Assembly (NCBI GenBank): GCA_963735495.1
Contig: CAVTLG010000008.1
Location: 248,001 to 312,000 of the forward strand
DNA: 64,000 bases
Source: CAVTLG01 sp963735495
GTDB taxonomy: Bacteria > Chloroflexota > Ktedonobacteria > Ktedonobacterales > Ktedonobacteraceae
Direction: 5' to 3'
Part shown: positions 60,091-64,000 of the stretch, piece after piece
How positions within the stretch are numbered: position 1 is the first letter of the stretch
Layout: each line of letters begins with the position of its first letter
Notes under the pieces: generated by a model
Seen by the model: only the letters and a program-made list of their open reading frames with translations
What the model was told of the DNA's origin: nothing
Database searches by the model: none
Made by a program: the position numbers and the translations under genes

Positions 60091-61302
60091 CTACGCATCG
60101 ATGATTGAGCGCAGGCGCGACTTCCAGCCATTATCATCATCGGAATTCGTCGTATCCAGACTCCAACTCCGTGTCCCATCAGCGGCGCGTGTCGGCAAAG
60201 ACCGTGGATGCCGTGTCTCTTTGCTGTTCAAGTTACGTAGCGCGGTCTGCGCGGCCTTACGTACATCCTGTACCGGATCAAGTAACATGGGGCTGATTGC
60301 TTCCTGGGCGGACTGTACACCGAGACGTCCCAATGCACGCAGAGCAGCGGCGCGCTCATCTGACGTTGTAGCCTGCAGCAAAGGCAAAATGTCAGGAATA
60401 AGTTGCAGCAACGCCAGGTCAGCGATCAGGCGCAACAGACGACTGCGACGCATAGGATGTCTGACGGTCTGCAATGCTGCACGGCACTCTGCAATCACTT
60501 GCGCTTTATTGAGAATGAGTCCCTGCCCTTTTGCAGCGGCGACGGCCATTTCTGGCGAGAGTGGAGCATTGCCACGCAGAAACGGCTCAATCCACTCGGC
60601 AACGGCATCGACTTGCATAGTACTTTCGTGGAGTTGCAAGATCTCGTGATAGTGCTGGTCAAGCCAGTAATAGAGCGCCAGCGTCACCTCGGCATCACGG
60701 GCCGCATACGCAATCATGGCAGGAGGTAACGGACGACGCGTCCAATCGGTACGTTGCAAGCTCTTATCCAGGTGAAAACCAAAGGCGCGCTGCAACATAG
60801 CAGCCAACGACGACTCGTGCTGACCAAAAATTGAACGGCTTGTGGCTTCCAGATCATAGTAATGGGCGACATGCAACTCACGCTCAGCCATCACACGCAT
60901 ATCGGCGCCCGCGCCGTGCAAGAGTATCGCGCAGGCGGAACTGCTCACCACCGTAGCCAGAGGAGACAGGTCGTGCAAGCGTAAAGCATCGACGACGAAG
61001 CAATGATTATCGATAGCCAGTTGTAACAACGCCAGCCGTGGGACGGTCGTGACGACATCATGCTGTGTCCGTGAACGTACTTGCGTGAATTCGGCATCGA
61101 CAGCAACGACCGGCGACTGCTTCAGCAAGGTCACTGCGTGGCGCAGTTGTTCGGGCCGATCCACCCAGAAGCGCTCTCCACGCGGTGGCAGTTGGCCCTG
61201 CGGAGAATTGGGACCGAGATAGCCAGGTACAATATCCAGCTCTTCTGCTTTTAATGGCACATTATCGCTCAATGAATTACCATTCTGTCTGCTAAAAACC
61301 AT
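60091..61302 (-). CDS. RNase D-like 3'-5' exonuclease fused to HEAT repeats
   Basis: The 403-residue protein has a DEDDy exonuclease domain (about 55-225): Asp69-x-Glu71 (DAEF), Asp134 in HGAGADMRVM and Tyr199-xxx-Asp203 in YAARD. In place of the HRDC domain of RNase D comes a linker (about 230-275) and a set of HEAT-like helices (about 280-360; HPMRRSRLLRLIADL, ERAAALRALGRLG, VQDVRKAAQTALRNL). RNase D trims tRNA and other RNA 3' ends. TTG 61326 is an alternative start; neither has a strong ribosome site. Confidence 0.85.
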   Translation of the reverse strand: MVFSRQNGNSLSDNVPLKAEELDIVPGYLGPNSPQGQLPPRGERFWVDRPEQLRHAVTLLKQSPVVAVDAEFTQVRSRTQHDVVTTVPRLALLQLAIDNHCFVVDALRLHDLSPLATVVSSSACAILLHGAGADMRVMAERELHVAHYYDLEATSRSIFGQHESSLAAMLQRAFGFHLDKSLQRTDWTRRPLPPAMIAYAARDAEVTLALYYWLDQHYHEILQLHESTMQVDAVAEWIEPFLRGNAPLSPEMAVAAAKGQGLILNKAQVIAECRAALQTVRHPMRRSRLLRLIADLALLQLIPDILPLLQATTSDERAAALRALGRLGVQSAQEAISPMLLDPVQDVRKAAQTALRNLNSKETRHPRSLPTRAADGTRSWSLDTTNSDDDNGWKSRLRSIIDA

Positions 61303-61546
61303 AGTAGCATGAGAATGTGTCTGCAATGAGCGCGCATATTCAGAAGAAAAATTGGTAGTTCTTGCTAAGACACACTCTGATGGTGTTCACTTCACACTAT
61401 ACCATACATAACATATTTAGTCCAGCTTAGCGCGCGCAAAAAAAGAGACACCCGCTTGTAGCATGCACAACTGCTGTGCTACACTACGACACAGCCACAA
61501 GGCTACTATAGAACACCTTACACCAAGAAAGGTATGCATAACGCTC

Positions 61547-62137
61547 ATGCTTGCTGAAATACTAAAAAATAATGAACGTTTTCTGGAAAGCCAGACGCTG
61601 CCATATAGTGGCCATGCGCCACGCAAGCGTACTGCGCTTGTGACTTGCATGGATTGTCGCCTGGTAAACATGTTCGAGGACGCGCTGGGTCTGGAGCGAG
61701 GCGAGGTACTGGAGCTGCGTACGGCGGGCGCAACTATCGCGACGCCAGACCGTCCGGCAGCGGCCAATGACCTGATTCGCTCGCTGGCTGGTGGCATCTA
61801 CCTCCTGGGTGTACGCCAGGTGATGGTGATCGGTCATACCGAGTGTGGACTCTCACACGTCAACCCGACCGCACTCACTGCCTCTATGCAAGCGTTAGGC
61901 GTCGATCCACAACAACTCATTGAACAGGAGAAACTCGCTGATACGCAAGGACTGGTAAACTGGCTTGGAGCCTTCCAGGACGTACATCTTAACGTCAAAG
62001 AAGTGGTCAACGTCATTAGAAAGAGTCCCTTTCTGCCCAAATCGCCCCAGATTACCGTGCACGGACTCGTCATCGACATTAATAGCGGCAAATTGACACT
62101 GGTAGACAAAGATCCTAGCACCACGCTATCCATGTGA
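61547..62137 (+). CDS. Beta-class carbonic anhydrase
   Basis: The 196-residue protein has the minimal beta-carbonic anhydrase core: Cys34-x-Asp36-x-Arg38 (CMDCR), His97-x2-Cys100 (GHTEC). Zinc is held by Cys34, His97 and Cys100, and the Asp-Arg dyad is intact. It interconverts CO2 and bicarbonate. The length and the RTAGATI segment fit the small type II group. The frame is open from 61463, but MLAEILKNNERFLES is the usual N terminus. It is followed at 158 bases by the isocitrate dehydrogenase gene. Confidence 0.92.
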   Translation: MLAEILKNNERFLESQTLPYSGHAPRKRTALVTCMDCRLVNMFEDALGLERGEVLELRTAGATIATPDRPAAANDLIRSLAGGIYLLGVRQVMVIGHTECGLSHVNPTALTASMQALGVDPQQLIEQEKLADTQGLVNWLGAFQDVHLNVKEVVNVIRKSPFLPKSPQITVHGLVIDINSGKLTLVDKDPSTTLSM

Positions 62138-62295
62138 TACAATCTGGCTGATCAGCAATTTTCTGTGCTATGATTACCCAGACAATATTTTTAAGGAGCT
62201 GCATACCTGTGTGTGCTTCATCACGCAGAGAACGGTTTTCTCTTGCGGGCATTACGCAGCAGGCTCCAAGATGGGGTGAGAAAGGATCTCCTCTC

Positions 62296-63741
62296 ATGGT
62301 AACAAACGTACCTATTACAGTGGCCCACGGCGATGGCATCGGCCCAGAAATTATGGATGCCACACTGCATATTATCCAGGAGGCCGGGGCACGCATCACA
62401 GTCGAAACAATTGAAGTTGGCGAGAAAGTCTACCTGCGTGGTATCAGCGAAGGCATCGAACCGAGCGCGTGGGAATCGCTACGCCGTACAAAAGTGTTCC
62501 TCAAAGCTCCCATTACGACTCCTCAGGGAGGTGGTTATAAGAGTCTTAATGTCACGACCCGCGCGACGTTTGGCCTGTATGCCAACGTGCGGCCATGTGT
62601 CTCCTATTATCCATTTGTCGACACCAAACATCCCAAAATGGACGTGGTCATCGTCCGCGAAAATGAAGAAGACATCTATACGGGCATCGAATACCGCCAG
62701 ACGCGTGATGTGATGGAGAGCCTCAAGCTGATCAGCCGTCCCGGCTCTGAAAAGATCATCCGTTATGCCTTTGAGTACGCCCGCAGCCATAATCGCAAAA
62801 AAGTCACCTGCTTCATGAAAGATAATATCATGAAGATGACGGATGGTCTCTTTCATAAGGTGTTTGATGAAATTTCCCAGGAGTATCCAGATCTGGAGAA
62901 AGAAAGCTGGATTGTCGATATCGGCGCTGCCAAGTTAGCTGACACACCTGAGGCTTTTGATGTCGTGGTCATGCCCAATCTCTATGGGGACATCCTCTCC
63001 GACGTCGCGGCCCAGATCGCAGGCTCGGTAGGTCTGGCAGGCTCGGCAAACATTGGCGATCAGTGTGCCATGTTTGAAGCCATCCATGGTTCTGCACCGC
63101 GTCGCGCCGGTCAGAACCTTGCTAACCCGTCTGGACTCCTGCTAGCTGCGGTCATGCTCCTCGTCCATATCGATCAGCCAGATATTGCGACATGTGTCCA
63201 TAATGCCTGGTTACGCACCATGGAAGACGGTATTCATACATATGACATCTTTGTTGAAGGGGTGAGCAAGCAGAAAGTCGGCACCAAAGAGTTTGCGCAA
63301 GCGGTGATAGATCGCCTGGGACAGGAGCCGCAGACGTTGAAGGCGGTTCGCTACATCTCAGCTCCGCAGTTGCCTACCATCAGGCCAAGCGCCAGACTCC
63401 AGGCACAGACAAAGAAAGAACTGATGGGCGTCGATGTGTTTCTGGACTGGGATAGCGGTACCCCTGATCAGTTAGGTGAGACACTACAAAAAATCAACTC
63501 AGCAGGTCTTGAGCTAACGTTGATCAGTAATCGTGGTGCACGCGTCTGGCCGCACGGTCTACCCGAAACGTTCACCACAGATCATTGGCGTTGCCGCTTT
63601 TTGTCACAACATGCTATCAGCCACACGCAAATCACGACGCTCCTGCAACACATCGCAGATAATGGATTCGACTTTATTAAGACTGAGAATCTGTACAACT
63701 TTGATGGGCAGGTAGGCTACTCGGCTGTCTCCGGGGCATAA
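62296..63741 (+). CDS. icd: NADP-dependent isocitrate dehydrogenase, Thermus-type
   Basis: The 481-residue enzyme has the isocitrate/isopropylmalate dehydrogenase fold and the extra C-terminal domain of about 130 residues found in Thermus-like isocitrate dehydrogenases (VDVFLDWDSGTPDQLGETL...). Blocks visible: HGDGIGPEIMDATL, TTPQGGGYKSLNVTTR (isocitrate-binding Ser), NEEDIYTGIEYRQ, NLYGDILSDVAAQIAGSVGLAGSANIG and the HGSAPRRAGQNLANPSGLLLAAVM coenzyme loop. It makes 2-oxoglutarate in the TCA cycle. Upstream frame reaches 62170; a GTG at 62209 with AAGGAG ten bases before it would add 29 residues. ATG 62296 is chosen by homology. Confidence 0.93.
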   Translation: MVTNVPITVAHGDGIGPEIMDATLHIIQEAGARITVETIEVGEKVYLRGISEGIEPSAWESLRRTKVFLKAPITTPQGGGYKSLNVTTRATFGLYANVRPCVSYYPFVDTKHPKMDVVIVRENEEDIYTGIEYRQTRDVMESLKLISRPGSEKIIRYAFEYARSHNRKKVTCFMKDNIMKMTDGLFHKVFDEISQEYPDLEKESWIVDIGAAKLADTPEAFDVVVMPNLYGDILSDVAAQIAGSVGLAGSANIGDQCAMFEAIHGSAPRRAGQNLANPSGLLLAAVMLLVHIDQPDIATCVHNAWLRTMEDGIHTYDIFVEGVSKQKVGTKEFAQAVIDRLGQEPQTLKAVRYISAPQLPTIRPSARLQAQTKKELMGVDVFLDWDSGTPDQLGETLQKINSAGLELTLISNRGARVWPHGLPETFTTDHWRCRFLSQHAISHTQITTLLQHIADNGFDFIKTENLYNFDGQVGYSAVSGA

Positions 63742-63785
63742 CAATGTACCCATTGCATGCTACAGCATGTCAAAATAGAGGGCTA

Positions 63786-63810
63786 AGGGCACCCTGACAG
63801 AGGGTGCTCT
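63786..63810 (+). terminator. icd terminator
   Basis: A 10-position stem (AGGGCACCCT / AGGGTGCTCT, one G-U pair) with a 5-base loop, 45 bases after the icd stop. Confidence 0.65.
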
Positions 63811-63848
63811 ACGCGTCTCTTCTACAGGATGGGAAGTCGGGAATGAAA

Positions 63849-63898
63849 AACAAGCAGGCTCTCGTCAGCAGATATCTACATGCAAGAGCCTGCTTGTT
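63849..63898 (-). terminator. phoU-like terminator
   Basis: An exact 14-bp stem (AACAAGCAGGCTCT / AGAGCCTGCTTGTT), followed on the minus strand by TTTTTC, five bases after the PhoU-like stop codon. Confidence 0.85.
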
Positions 63899-63903
63899 AC
63901 AGT

Positions 63904-64000
63904 TTACGCATGGGTAGTAGAATTAAAATCGACTTCGCCTTCGACAATAAAAACGACACGCTCACAAATGTTGCCACAGTGATCCCCAACACGTTCCAGT
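63904..64000 (-). CDS. phoU: PhoU-family phosphate signalling protein, C-terminal fragment
   Basis: Only the last 31 residues are inside the window: LERVGDHCGNICERVVFIVEGE then a short tail. The LERxGDHxxNIxExVxxxxxGE pattern is the final helix of PhoU, which negatively controls the Pst transporter and PhoR. The rest of the gene and any pst operon lie beyond the right edge. Confidence 0.8.
   Translation of the reverse strand, partial: LERVGDHCGNICERVVFIVEGEVDFNSTTHA

Noticed and set aside
1..64000. tRNA or rRNA genes
   Set aside because: No T-loop (GGTTCGAATCC-like) with a matching cloverleaf and no rRNA signature was noticed.

Overview
The window reads as a chromosomal segment of a soil-type Chloroflexota bacterium, most likely class Ktedonobacteria. 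This is inference, not a database match. The grounds are a mixed Gram-positive-like core gene set, large Tat- or lipobox-exported degradative enzymes (GH59, sedolisin), a YggS/DUF6391/YggT/DUF167 operon, bactofilin-like and PASTA-bearing membrane proteins, and G+C-rich intergenic palindromic repeats. I recognise no rRNA, tRNA, CRISPR array, prophage or intact insertion sequence. Both edges cut genes: a cupin protein on the left and a PhoU-like protein on the right.

Layout. 1-9.0 kb: cupin fragment, PgeF-type laccase-domain protein, class C beta-lactamase-like serine hydrolase, LCP-family envelope protein, M24 aminopeptidase, a DnaJ-type zinc-finger protein with a small partner, and hisS. 9.2-14.5 kb: a secreted-product block with a peptide carrying a double-glycine leader and 13 consecutive histidines, a sedolisin lipoprotein and a Tat-exported GH59/ricin-lectin enzyme. 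15-17.6 kb: a small unknown protein, a structured noncoding patch and a 676-residue unknown built from two diverged copies of one module. 17.9-24.5 kb: gyrA, membrane proteins including a PH-PASTA fusion, and an RlmD-like rRNA methyltransferase. 24.7-29.3 kb: a sigma factor, anti-sigma and bactofilin-like operon, then a Tat-exported unknown. 30-31.8 kb: the tight yggS, DUF6391, yggT, DUF167 operon.

32.2-34.9 kb is a clearly A+T-richer island holding an ABC-type ATPase directly followed by a DUF4435/TOPRIM-like protein. The architecture, order and active-site pattern match the PARIS (AriA/AriB) anti-phage system, and this is the strongest candidate for an exciting system here.

35-64 kb returns to ordinary chromosomal content: a giant FtsX-type permease with an SGNH lipoprotein, secG, a glycosyltransferase, an alcohol dehydrogenase/cupin/mtnA group, a metallo-beta-lactamase-fold hydrolase, pyrG, greA, a divergent PanC homologue, plsY and pgsA (phospholipid synthesis), a TRM11-like methyltransferase, the nnr repair enzyme, rplI, an RNase D-HEAT fusion, beta-carbonic anhydrase and isocitrate dehydrogenase.

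Several promoters share an extended -10 (TGnTAnnnT). Convergent gene pairs are usually separated by long, near-perfect hairpins. Starts were moved from the longest frame where a ribosome binding site, promoter or domain boundary decided it.
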